Origin: Paramagnetospirillum marisnigri
GTDB lineage: Bacteria > Pseudomonadota > Alphaproteobacteria > Rhodospirillales > Magnetospirillaceae
Reading direction: 5' to 3'
Assembly (NCBI RefSeq): GCF_001650715.1
Contig: NZ_LWQT01000020.1
Coordinates: forward strand, 1 to 64,000
DNA: 64,000 nucleotides
How positions within the stretch are numbered: position 1 is the first letter of the stretch; the number at the start of each line of letters is the position of its first letter. Below the pieces are notes generated by a model. The model had not been told where the DNA came from and ran no database searches. It saw only the letters and a list, made by a program, of their open reading frames with translations. A program made the position numbers and the translations under genes. Of this stretch, positions 49,788 through 57,972 are shown one piece after another.

Positions 49788-49795
49788 CGGGGATG
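49772..49795 (+). terminator. Hairpin spanning the panC stop codon
   Basis: The perfect 10-bp arms CATCCCCGTC (49772-49781) and GACGGGGATG (49786-49795) have a 4-base loop. The TGA stop of panC begins in the loop. There is no T-run, so it may attenuate or stabilise the message rather than end it. Confidence 0.55.
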
Positions 49796-49858
49796 AAGGC
49801 ATCCTTAACCAAGGGTATGATAAGGCTCTGGCACCAAATCGGTGGGGGGAGAGGGCCT

Positions 49859-50962
49859 ATGCGGGATCTCGTTCGAAAGGCCATGGATGCGCGCCTGCTC
49901 GACCTGCTCGGGCTTTGGCGGGCGGCGCGCGACAAGGATGCGGTCATGGATGCCGCGACCCTGTTCGCCGATCATGCCGATCATCTGCTGGTGATCCAGG
50001 CCGAGGCGGCGGGAAACCGCTACACCCATTACGGCAGCGCCTTCGCCCGCCATTTCGGCGCCGACCTGACCGGCTGCGTCATCGATGTGCTGCCCACCGA
50101 TGTCTTGCCGCCGGAACGACGCGGCATGCTGGAATTCGAATATACCTTCGCCCGAGGGGCCGACCGGCCGATATGGCGATCCTACACCGCCCAATTCGAT
50201 GGGGACGTCACCGAAACCTGGCAGCGGCTGGTATTGCCGGTGGGCGAGAACCGTCTGGCGGTGGGGGCCTATCCCGTGGAAGGGATGGGGGCGAACGGCG
50301 ATGACGGTGCGACCTTGCTGCGTCTGGTGATCGACCGGGTGCCGGTGGTGCTGGACGATGATGGCGGTATTGCCGATCTGGCGCTGTCGCTCAGGGCCTT
50401 TTGCGACACCCGGCTCCAGATGGCCGAACTGGAGGTCCTGGCCACCCGCGACGCCCTGACCGGTGTCGCCAATCCGCGTCATTTTCATCATTTGGCGGGG
50501 CTGGAACTGGAGCATGCCCGGCGCATGGGCCGCTCGTTCTCGCTGCTGGCGCTGGATATCGATCATTTCAAGCGGATCAACGATACCTGGGGGCATGCCG
50601 CCGGAGACGAGGCCTTGCGGGCTTTCGTCGGCTCCTGCGTCCAGGCCCTGCGCGAATACGACATCCTGGGGCGGATCGGCGGCGAGGAATTCGCCGTCGC
50701 CCTGCCCAATACCGGTCTCGACGGCGCCAAGGTCATTGCCGAACGTTTGCGGCGGCTGGTGGAGGAAATGGTGGTGCGCCCGGCGCGGGGCGAGATTTTC
50801 GACATGACGGTCAGCGTCGGCGTGGCGTCCCATTCCTTCGGCCATTCTCCCAACCCGGAGGGCGGGGTGATGGACGTCCCCGAACTGCTGCGCCGCGCCG
50901 ACAAGGCGCTTTATCGGGCCAAGGATTCGGGGCGCAACCGGGTGATGACCGCCGAGGGTTAG
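49859..50962 (+). CDS. PAS-like/GGDEF diguanylate cyclase
   Basis: The 367-residue soluble protein has an N-terminal PAS-like sensor (about 35-150) and a GGDEF domain (about 200-365). The catalytic loop reads GGEEF (about 280), an active variant, and LDIDHFKRINDTWGHAAGDE is the substrate region. It should make cyclic-di-GMP. The start at 49859 has GGGGGAGAGGG upstream; an ATG 66 bases earlier is in frame but overlaps the panC hairpin. It overlaps the convergent GNAT gene by 4 bases. Confidence 0.93.
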   Translation: MRDLVRKAMDARLLDLLGLWRAARDKDAVMDAATLFADHADHLLVIQAEAAGNRYTHYGSAFARHFGADLTGCVIDVLPTDVLPPERRGMLEFEYTFARGADRPIWRSYTAQFDGDVTETWQRLVLPVGENRLAVGAYPVEGMGANGDDGATLLRLVIDRVPVVLDDDGGIADLALSLRAFCDTRLQMAELEVLATRDALTGVANPRHFHHLAGLELEHARRMGRSFSLLALDIDHFKRINDTWGHAAGDEALRAFVGSCVQALREYDILGRIGGEEFAVALPNTGLDGAKVIAERLRRLVEEMVVRPARGEIFDMTVSVGVASHSFGHSPNPEGGVMDVPELLRRADKALYRAKDSGRNRVMTAEG

Positions 50963-51459
50963 AATGTCAGCTCGAAGCGCTGCTCGGTCACCGGGGTGCC
51001 CCAGGTGTCGCCGGAGCGCTGCTCGACCAGGGTGAAGCCCCGGCTTTCATACAAGCCGCGGGCGGCGTCCAGACCGGCGAAGGTCCACAGATAGATTCCG
51101 CTTATCCGCCGATGGCGGCCAAACGCCACTGCCTGGTCCAGCAGTCGCGCCCCCAGCCCTTTGCCCCGGGCGGCGTCGTCGAGGATGAACCAGCGCAAAT
51201 GGGCTCGTCCCATCCCGTCCGGTTCGCGGCCATCCAGGGCGACGGCGCCCAGGATGCGGCCGCTGCCGTCCCGGGCCAGCCAAAGTCCGCAGTCCTGGTC
51301 CGGCAGGGGGGAGACGAACCCGGCCAGTTCGCGGGCGACCTTGGCCTCGAAATACACGCCGAAGCCCCAGTCGCGGGCGTAATGACGGCCGTGCAGCGCG
51401 GCAATGTCGCCAATGGCGCCGGGGCACCAGCCCTCGACGATGGAAACGGGCTCTATCAT
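50959..51459 (-). CDS. GNAT-family N-acetyltransferase
   Basis: The 166-residue GNAT-fold product has acetyl-CoA motif A around HLRWFILDDAARGKGLGARLLDQAV (pyrophosphate loop ARGKGLGARL, about 100-109). Motif B is YLWTFAGLDAARGLYESRGF. Helix-turn segments such as HGRHYARDWGFGVYFEAKVA (about 23-42) suggest the MarR-fused type of acetyltransferase seen as a lone domain. Substrate unknown. It lies 86 bases after the cupredoxin gene on the same strand. Confidence 0.9.
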   Translation of the reverse strand: MIEPVSIVEGWCPGAIGDIAALHGRHYARDWGFGVYFEAKVARELAGFVSPLPDQDCGLWLARDGSGRILGAVALDGREPDGMGRAHLRWFILDDAARGKGLGARLLDQAVAFGRHRRISGIYLWTFAGLDAARGLYESRGFTLVEQRSGDTWGTPVTEQRFELTF

Positions 51460-51545
51460 GGCGATACGGCGTCCCAAAGTGTTCGACCAATCCACTATGC
51501 CGCCGCCGCCCGTCCTGGCCCAATCGGGCCAAAGCCATAGCCGGG

Positions 51546-51884
51546 CTATTTCGCCACGATGACGCCCTTGGCGGTGGCCTCGTGGTACTCGCCGAAGAAC
51601 GGATATTCGCCGGGGTCGATGCGGCCCAGGATCACCCGCGTCTCGATGCCGGGATGGATGATCTTCTCGCGCCGCAGCGGCAGGCACTCGAACTCCTCGG
51701 GCTCGGAATCCTCGTTGCGGACCACCAGCACCACCTTGGTCCTGGCGGGGACCTCCAGTCGTTCGGGCGTGAAACGATGGTTCTTGATGGTCAGATGGAC
51801 CGAGACCTCATCGGCGGCCCGAGCCATGCCGGCAGGGCAGGTCAGCAGCAAGGCGACAGCCGGAATCAAGGATTTCAGGGGCAT
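51546..51884 (-). CDS. Periplasmic cupredoxin-domain protein
   Basis: The 112-residue product has a signal peptide (PLKSLIPAVALLLTCPAGMARA, cut near residue 23) and a cupredoxin fold. The usual Cys-His-Met triad is altered: ECLPLRREKII has the Cys, and PFFGEYHEATAKGVIVAK has the His. Such proteins accompany P19/FTR1 iron systems as electron or metal partners. GGAGGG lies 4 bases before the ATG. It is divergent from the P19 gene across a region with Fur-like sites. Confidence 0.85.
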   Translation of the reverse strand: MPLKSLIPAVALLLTCPAGMARAADEVSVHLTIKNHRFTPERLEVPARTKVVLVVRNEDSEPEEFECLPLRREKIIHPGIETRVILGRIDPGEYPFFGEYHEATAKGVIVAK

Positions 51885-51898
51885 CGATCCCTCCGATA

Positions 51899-51913
51899 TG
51901 CGAATGCGACGCA
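51899..51913. promoter_or_regulatory. Fur-like palindrome, cupredoxin side
   Basis: TGCGAATGCGACGCA is an imperfect 7-1-7 palindrome sharing TGCGAAT arms with the site at 52019-52033. It sits 15 bases upstream of the cupredoxin ATG. Assignment to Fur (rather than Irr or RirA) is inference. Confidence 0.4.
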
Positions 51914-51980
51914 ATAACATATTCATGTCATAGCTCCTAGCCCACAAGATGTAAATGGGCATTTTCCAAGCCTGGCCGGG

Positions 51981-52033
51981 TTGACAGCCGCGAGTGATGC
52001 GGATAGTGAGAATGAAATCGCGAGTCATTCGCA
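51981..52033 (+). promoter_or_regulatory. Candidate promoter and Fur-like operator of the P19 operon
   Basis: TTGACA (51981-51986) and GATAGT (52002-52007) could be -35/-10, though the 15-base spacing is short. CGCGAGTCATTCGCA (52019-52033) is an imperfect 7-1-7 palindrome of the Fur type just downstream, and TGAGAATGA (52007-52015) resembles a further half-site. It lies 29 bases before the P19 start. Confidence 0.45.
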
Positions 52034-52061
52034 ATTCGGACAACTAGGCAAGGACCCCGCC

Positions 52062-52625
52062 ATGACATTCGCAAAACGTCACTTCCTCGGCCTGGGCATG
52101 GCCATCGGCCTGATGGCCGCGACCTCGGCCGCCCAGGCGGTGGAATATCCCATCGGCACTCCCGAGAACCGCTACGGCATGGAGATCGGCGCGGTCTACC
52201 TCCAGGCGGTGCGCATGGAACCCGACGGCATGATGCCCTCTCCCGACCAGTCGGACATCCATCTGGAAGCCGACATCAAGGCGTTGCAGGGCAATCCCAA
52301 CGGCTTTCCCGAGGGCTTCTGGATTCCCCATCTGAAGGTCACCTATGAGCTGGTCAAGGACGGCAGCGGCGAGGTGATCAAGGGCGAGATGATGCCCATG
52401 GTGGCCAGCGACGGCCCCCATTACGGCGATAACGTCAAGCTGCCCGGCCCGGGCAAGTACAAGATGACCTATACCATCTACCCCCCCAATGCTCCCGAGA
52501 ACACGGCGGGCAAGCATTTCGGCCGTCACACCGACCGCCAGACCGGCGTGCGCCCGTGGTTCCCCACCTTCAAGCTGAACTATGACTTCGTGTTCGCGGG
52601 TATCGGCAAGAAGGGCGGCTACTGA
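52062..52625 (+). CDS. P19-type periplasmic iron-transport protein
   Basis: The 187-residue product starts with a signal peptide (FAKRHFLGLGMAIGLMAATSAAQA, cut near residue 26). The mature domain is the P19/FetP (Tp34) family, with the metal ligands in YGMEIGAVYLQAVRMEPDG (Met and Glu) and the His residues in SDIHLEADIKAL and PHYGDN. In Campylobacter and E. coli these dimers bind copper and iron and feed an FTR1-type permease. It overlaps the porin gene by one base. No FTR1 gene is present here. Confidence 0.93.
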   Translation: MTFAKRHFLGLGMAIGLMAATSAAQAVEYPIGTPENRYGMEIGAVYLQAVRMEPDGMMPSPDQSDIHLEADIKALQGNPNGFPEGFWIPHLKVTYELVKDGSGEVIKGEMMPMVASDGPHYGDNVKLPGPGKYKMTYTIYPPNAPENTAGKHFGRHTDRQTGVRPWFPTFKLNYDFVFAGIGKKGGY

Positions 52626-54077
52626 TGAGCGCGCCCCGCAGCCTCCCCGTCCTGGCGGCCGCGAGCCTGCTCGCCGTCGCCACGGCTCACCCGGCCTTCG
52701 CCGCCACCGATCCCGCCACCACCGAGCTGCTGCGCGAGGTCAGGCGCCTGTCGGCCCGCATCGAGGAACTGGAACGCTCCCAGTCCGCAAAGTCCGCCGT
52801 GGAACAGCGGGTCCAGAAGCTGGAGGCGGACAAGGCCGCCCTCGACAAGGCCATGACCCAGGAGACCATCAGCGAGACCGAGCCCGAGGTCGCCGCCCGC
52901 CTCAAGGCGGTGGAGACCGAGGCGCTCAGCTACAAGAAGGGCTCCAAGGTGGTCGACGTGCTGGGCGGCATCAAGATCGGCGCCGGCTTGACCACCGTCG
53001 GCCAGAATATGCTGGGCCAGCAGTCGGACAAGGAAGGTCAGCTCAATTGGCGCGGCGACGTCACCATGACCATTCCGGCGGGTAACGTGGGCAGTTCCAC
53101 CGGCACCATCTACACCCATTTCCGCATGGGCCAGGGCCGCGGACTCCAGGCGGTGCGCAACAGCTATTCCTCGCCCAACGCCACCGCCTTCCAGCGGCCG
53201 GGTGCCGACGCCGCCATCGACCTGGCCCAGGCCTGGTACCAGTTGGACGTGCCGCTGGGATGATCCCAAGTCGAAGACCAAGCTGGAAATCACCGTCGGC
53301 AAGATGGATCCCTGGGGCTTCTTCGACCAGAATCTGGTGGCGGGCGATGAAACCCGTGCCTTCATGAACCAGGCCCTGGTCCACAATCCGTTGCTGGATG
53401 CCGGTGGCGACATGGGCGTCGATGCCCTGGGCTTCACCCCGGGGGCGCGCGTCGCCTTGGTCACCGACGACTTCAAGGTGTCGGGCGGCCTTTATGAAAG
53501 CGGCAATGGCGCCTCGTTCCAGAACTCCACCGACTTTCCGTTCCGGATCTTGCAGGTGGAGACCACCCAGCGCTTCTTCGGCGGCCTGGAAGGCAATTAC
53601 CGCCTGTACGGCTGGCAGAATGGTCGGGGCACCGATTTCGACAACAAGCGCAAGAACCATCTGGGCGTCGGTTTCAGCATCGACCAGAAGGTGGACGATT
53701 ACGTGACCCTGTTCAGCCGCTACGGCTATCAGATTCAGGGCACGCCGCGCTTCGACCAGAGCCTGACCTTCGGCGGCGAGGTGGGGGGAAGCTATTGGGG
53801 GCGTGGCGCCGATGGCCTGGGCCTCGCCATGGCGATCTCCCATACCTCCTCCGCCTATCGCGACCGCTCCCTTACCGTCGACAACGACAATGACGGCAAT
53901 CCGGATTTCGGCTTCAAGGCCGGGTCGTTCGAGCAGTTGATGGAAATCTACTATCGCTACCGGGTGATGCCGCGCTTCGAACTGACGCCGGACTTCCAGA
54001 TGATCCGCCATCCCGGCGGCGATCCCTCCGACGCGGTCGCCTATGCCTTGGGCATCCGTGGGCAGTTGACCTATTGA
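52625..54077 (+). pseudogene. Outer-membrane porin with a frameshift
   Basis: The first frame (52625-53263) encodes a signal peptide, a coiled coil (about 30-100) and the start of a beta-barrel, and stops right after YQLDVPLG. Sequence continues without loss in the +1 frame (DDPKSKTKLEITVGKMDPWG onward from about 53263) to a normal end at 54077 (YALGIRGQLTY). The whole would be an OprB/OprO-like porin of about 480 residues. A single indel near 53258-53265 breaks it. Possibilities are a real mutation, a sequencing error or programmed shifting. Confidence 0.85.
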
Positions 54078-54096
54078 CGGAAAGGGTATCAGTGAC

Positions 54097-55437
54097 GTGA
54101 CAAAGGCTCGTCTCGCAGCCTTGGGGGGATGGATGGCCCGGCATGCCGGCGCCATCCAAGCCTTTCAGTGGGTCATGGTGGCGGTCTACCTGCTCCTGGT
54201 GACCGTTCCCGCCTTTCTGCCGCCGCCCGATGATTCCAAGCATATCTGGGACAATCTGGTGCTGTTCGCCCAATTCGCCTTCTGGGGGGTGTGGTGGCCC
54301 TTCGTCATGGTCAGCATGCTGGTCATGGGGCGGGCCTGGTGCGGCGTGTTCTGCCCCGAAGGCGCCATGACCGAATGGGCCAGCCGCCGGGGCCTGGGGC
54401 GGGCCATTCCGCCCTGGCTGCGCTGGAAGGGCTGGCCCTTCGTGGCCTTCGTCTGCACCACCGTCTATGGCCAGATGATCACCGTCTATGAATATCCCGA
54501 GGCGGCACTGCTGATCCTGGGGGCCTCGACCGTCATGGCGCTGGGAATCGGACTGGTCTACGGCCGTGGCATCCGGGTGTGGTGCCGCTATCTGTGTCCG
54601 GCCAGCGGTGTCTTCTCGCTGCTGTCGCGACTGTCGCCGGTCCATTTCCGGGTGGACCGCGAAAGCTGGGAAGCGGCCGAGCGGGTCCCCGCGGTGGCCT
54701 GCGCCACCCTGGTGGATGTGCGGGCCATGACCGGCGGCGGCTCCTGTCACATGTGCGGCCGCTGCAGCGGCCATCGCGACGCCGTCACCCTGACCCCCCG
54801 CCTGCCGGGATCGGAGGTGACGAGCCTGCCCGAGCGCGAAGTTTCGTCCTGGGATACAAACCTGCTGGCCTTCGGCGTCATGGGGGTGGCGACGGGGGCG
54901 TTCCAGTGGTCGGGCTCGCCGCTCTATGTGGCCTTGAAGCAGTCCCTGGCGGCCTGGCTGGTGGAGCGCGGCATCATGTTCCCCCTGACCGAGACCCTGC
55001 CCTGGTGGATGCTGACCAACTATGCCTCCACCGGCGAGGTCTTCACCTTGTTGGACGGTGCCTGCCTGATCGCCTATATCGCCGCCGTCGCCGTGACGGT
55101 GGGGAGCATCACCCTGGCGGGGCTGTGGCTCGGCGCCCGGTTGGCGGGACGGCCCGAGGCGCGCTGGCGGCTGGGCTATGGTCTGATCCCCATGGGAGCG
55201 GTGGGGCTGATCATCGGGCTCAGCTCCCTGACCCTGACCCAACTGGCGGCGGAAGGAATCTCCTTCGTCTGGTTGCCCGAGGCGCGGGCTGGGCTATTGG
55301 CTGTCGGCTTGGCTTGGAGCGGGGTGCTGGTCTGGCGGCTGTTGCCGGTGGAACGGCGTCCCTTGGCCTGGTTGGCCGCCATGGCCGGAGCGGCGGCCCT
55401 GGCCGGAACATGGAGTCTGTTCTTTTTCGTTTGGTAG
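54097..55437 (+). CDS. Polytopic Fe-S membrane protein (NapH/FixG-like), iron locus
   Basis: The 446-residue membrane protein has about ten helices. The repeated cysteine signatures of NapH/RdxA-type proteins are present: GRAWCGVFCPEGAM (about 83-96) and VWCRYLCPASGVF (about 163-175). A single ferredoxin-like site follows, SCHMCGRCSGH (about 214-224). It starts with GTG at 54097. Similar proteins occur in P19/FTR1 iron loci, where they may supply electrons across the membrane for iron reduction. That role is inferred. Confidence 0.85.
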   Translation: MTKARLAALGGWMARHAGAIQAFQWVMVAVYLLLVTVPAFLPPPDDSKHIWDNLVLFAQFAFWGVWWPFVMVSMLVMGRAWCGVFCPEGAMTEWASRRGLGRAIPPWLRWKGWPFVAFVCTTVYGQMITVYEYPEAALLILGASTVMALGIGLVYGRGIRVWCRYLCPASGVFSLLSRLSPVHFRVDRESWEAAERVPAVACATLVDVRAMTGGGSCHMCGRCSGHRDAVTLTPRLPGSEVTSLPEREVSSWDTNLLAFGVMGVATGAFQWSGSPLYVALKQSLAAWLVERGIMFPLTETLPWWMLTNYASTGEVFTLLDGACLIAYIAAVAVTVGSITLAGLWLGARLAGRPEARWRLGYGLIPMGAVGLIIGLSSLTLTQLAAEGISFVWLPEARAGLLAVGLAWSGVLVWRLLPVERRPLAWLAAMAGAAALAGTWSLFFFVW

Positions 55438-55475
55438 GACTTTCGTCGACCCAACCCAGGGTCACGATTCATCAC

Positions 55476-55497
55476 ATCAGAATTATTGCATTCTGAT
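55476..55497. promoter_or_regulatory. Perfect 8-bp inverted repeat upstream of the chemoreceptor-like gene
   Basis: ATCAGAAT (55476-55483) and ATTCTGAT (55490-55497) are separated by 6 bases, in a locally AT-rich gap between the Fe-S membrane protein and the next gene. It may be an operator or a weak terminator. No T-run follows. Confidence 0.45.
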
Positions 55498-55566
55498 GAT
55501 CGGCGTGCCTCAATATTAGTCACAGAGGGGAAAATGCTAAAAATTTAGGCTAGTGGAGGCGTGGGG

Positions 55567-56613
55567 ATGTCTGAGCCAGAACGTATTCTTGAACTCACCC
55601 GGGCGGTGCATGATGTCGCCACCGACAAGATCCGGCTGATCAAGCAGGTGACCGGCACCACCCGCATCCTGTCGCTGAACGCCTTGATCGAGGCTACGCG
55701 GGCGGGCGAGGTCGGGCGCGGCTTCGCCGTGGTGGCCAACGAGGTCAAGAACGTCTCCAACTCCATCAACACTATCACCCAGGCCATGGAAGGCGAGCTG
55801 TCGTCGAGCATCGACGACCTGATGAGCCTGGGCCAGACCATGGTGCAGCAGTTGCGCGGCTCGCGCCTGACCGATCTGGCGCTGAACATGATCGAGATCA
55901 TCGACCGCAATCTGTACGAACGCTCGTGCGATGTACGGTGGTGGGCCACCGATTCCGCCGTGGTGGACTGTCTGGCCCATGACGGCCACGAGGCCGCCAA
56001 CCATGCCTGCAAGCGCCTGGGCGTGATTCTGGATTCCTACACCGTCTATCTCGACCTGTGGATCGCCGACGCCTCGGGCCGTGTGGTGGCCAATGGCCGA
56101 CCCAGCCGCTATCCCCGCGCCATCGGCACCAATGTGGCCAACGAGCGCTGGTTCCGCGACGCCATGGCGACCCGCAATGGCGGTGAATACGCGGTGGCCG
56201 ATGTTTCCACCACGGCCTCGCTGGACAACGCCCAGGTGGCGACCTATGCCGCCGCCATCCGCAAGGGCGGCGAGGCCGATGGCGAGGTCATCGGCGCGCT
56301 GGGCATTTTCTTCGACTGGCAGCCCCAGGCTGAAACCGTGGTCAAGGGCGTGCGCCTGCGCGAGGAGGAGAAGACCACCACCCGCTGTCTGCTGCTGGAC
56401 GGCAATTGCCGGGTGATCGCCGCCTCGGACGGGATGGGGGTTCTGAGCGAGATCTTCCCGCTGGAGCATACCCATGGCAATGCGGCGTCCTATGTGGACG
56501 AGCGCGGCACCGTGGTGGGCTATTCCCTGACTCCCGGCTACGAGACCTATGAGGGGCTGGGCTGGTACGGCGTCATCGTCCAGCGCCCCCGTGACGGCGG
56601 GAATGTGCATTAG
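55567..56613 (+). CDS. Soluble chemoreceptor-like protein, signalling half first, Cache-like sensor second
   Basis: The 348-residue protein has no signal peptide or membrane helix. Residues about 10-75 match the tip and return helix of a chemoreceptor signalling domain (ILSLNALIEATRAGEVGRGF then [17 protein letters not shown]). Residues about 115-345 look like a Cache/PDC sensor (YLDLWIADASGRVVANG, GTNVANERWFRDAM, YAVADVSTTASLDN). The usual order is sensor first. GGAGG 7 bases before ATG 55567 decides the start. It may be a cytoplasmic sensor that joins receptor arrays through the tip. Confidence 0.8.
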   Translation: MSEPERILELTRAVHDVATDKIRLIKQVTGTTRILSLNALIEATRAGEVGRGFAVVANEVKNVSNSINTITQAMEGELSSSIDDLMSLGQTMVQQLRGSRLTDLALNMIEIIDRNLYERSCDVRWWATDSAVVDCLAHDGHEAANHACKRLGVILDSYTVYLDLWIADASGRVVANGRPSRYPRAIGTNVANERWFRDAMATRNGGEYAVADVSTTASLDNAQVATYAAAIRKGGEADGEVIGALGIFFDWQPQAETVVKGVRLREEEKTTTRCLLLDGNCRVIAASDGMGVLSEIFPLEHTHGNAASYVDERGTVVGYSLTPGYETYEGLGWYGVIVQRPRDGGNVH

Positions 56614-56653
56614 CCGACTGGACAGGCAAGGGGCGACGTCTTAACGTCGCCCC

Positions 56654-57406
56654 ATGTTCGCGCCCACCGCCGGTTTCCTGCTCGACTCGGCCGCCCAGGC
56701 CATGGCCGAAGCCTTCCCCAAGCCCACCGCCGCGACGGTGTCGGCAGCGCTGGACCGTGTCTTCTCCCTGGCCGACCAGTCCTGGGCCGCCACCAGCGGC
56801 GCGGTCTCCTTCCGTCTCAACACTCCCCCCATGACCTGCAAGGCGGGCTGCGGCTGGTGCTGCCACCAGCAGGTGGGGGTGTCGGTGGTGGAGGCGGTGC
56901 GCATCGCCGTGCATATCCGCGATCTGCCCGCCGAGCAGGCGGCGGCCGTGATGGCGCGGGTCCGCGACCTGGACCGGCTGACCCGGGGCCTGACCACCTC
57001 GAAGCGGGCGGCCACCAAGCAGCCCTGCGCCTTCCTGGTGGACGGCGGTTGCTCCATCTACGCGGTACGGCCATTGCGCTGTCGGGGCTTGATCTCCATC
57101 GATGTGGAGTTCTGCATCGCCAGTCACGAGGACGAGGCTGCCACCCGCAGTCGCCTGCAGGCGGGGACCCTGCGTCCCGCCTTCCTGACGGCGCCGCAGC
57201 AGGTCTACGACCAGGCCCTGAACGGGGTGCTGAAGACCCTGCATTTCGCCAAACTGGCCGATTACGGGCTGGAACTGACGGCGGCGGTGGCGGAATTGCT
57301 GGACCAGCCCCGCAAGATGGAGGCCTGGCTGAAGCAGAAGGCGGCGCCCAAGCCGGCGGCGCTGGTGCCCGATCCCGGCGCCGACCTCAAGGCCCAGTTC
57401 CGCTAG
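56654..57406 (+). CDS. YkgJ-family cysteine cluster protein
   Basis: The 250-residue cytoplasmic protein of the YkgJ/UPF0153 family is thought to bind iron or zinc. Cysteines lie in TCKAGCGWCCHQQ (about 57-69), QPCAFLVDGGCSIYAVRPLRC (about 118-138) and EFCIAS (about 149). The central spacing C-x3-C-x2-CC and the C-x2-RP-x2-C block are typical. It stands alone, convergent with the yip1-like gene. Confidence 0.88.
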   Translation: MFAPTAGFLLDSAAQAMAEAFPKPTAATVSAALDRVFSLADQSWAATSGAVSFRLNTPPMTCKAGCGWCCHQQVGVSVVEAVRIAVHIRDLPAEQAAAVMARVRDLDRLTRGLTTSKRAATKQPCAFLVDGGCSIYAVRPLRCRGLISIDVEFCIASHEDEAATRSRLQAGTLRPAFLTAPQQVYDQALNGVLKTLHFAKLADYGLELTAAVAELLDQPRKMEAWLKQKAAPKPAALVPDPGADLKAQFR

Positions 57407-57417
57407 GGCTCGCCGCT

Positions 57418-57972
57418 TTACCCCAGCACCCGGTCGGCCGACATCTGGATCAAGGCGCCGATCATCAGGTCGAGCACCACCAGCATTCCGGCGCTGAATG
57501 GGGAGACCTTGAGCGCCACATGGGCGATATAGGCCTGATAGACCAGCAGAACGATGGTGGCGGCCAGGTTCAGCGGCGCCAGCCCCCCGCCGGGAAAGAC
57601 GTGGATGGCCAGGCTGATGGGCAGCAGCACCGCCATCTGGATCACCGCCGACCAGTTATAGGCGACGATGTAGCGGTTGCGGAACTGGACGCGATCCAGG
57701 CCCCCAGCGATATGGGCCACCGCCAGGGGAAAGGCGACGCAGCCCATGACGAAGGCGATCAATTCCACCATCAGCGAGCGAACCAGCTCGTCGTCGAAAT
57801 TGCCGTCCAGCGCCCGCAGGATCAGGAAGGCGGGCAGCACCAGGGCCGGCCCCCAGAACGAGCGCCAGACCCCCTCGACCGAATCGTCGAACCAGATCAG
57901 GCCCTTGGGGTCGCGTCGGGCCAGCCGCCAGGCGCCATAGACACCGCCGATGATGTCCGAGGCGCGGATCAT
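57418..57972 (-). CDS. Yip1-like integral membrane protein
   Basis: The 184-residue product has about five hydrophobic segments (for example [63 protein letters not shown]). It resembles Yip1-domain proteins found next to dapE in Rhodospirillales. Function unknown. The start overlaps the dapE stop (ATGA), so it is probably made from the dapD-dapE message. Confidence 0.75.
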   Translation of the reverse strand: MIRASDIIGGVYGAWRLARRDPKGLIWFDDSVEGVWRSFWGPALVLPAFLILRALDGNFDDELVRSLMVELIAFVMGCVAFPLAVAHIAGGLDRVQFRNRYIVAYNWSAVIQMAVLLPISLAIHVFPGGGLAPLNLAATIVLLVYQAYIAHVALKVSPFSAGMLVVLDLMIGALIQMSADRVLG

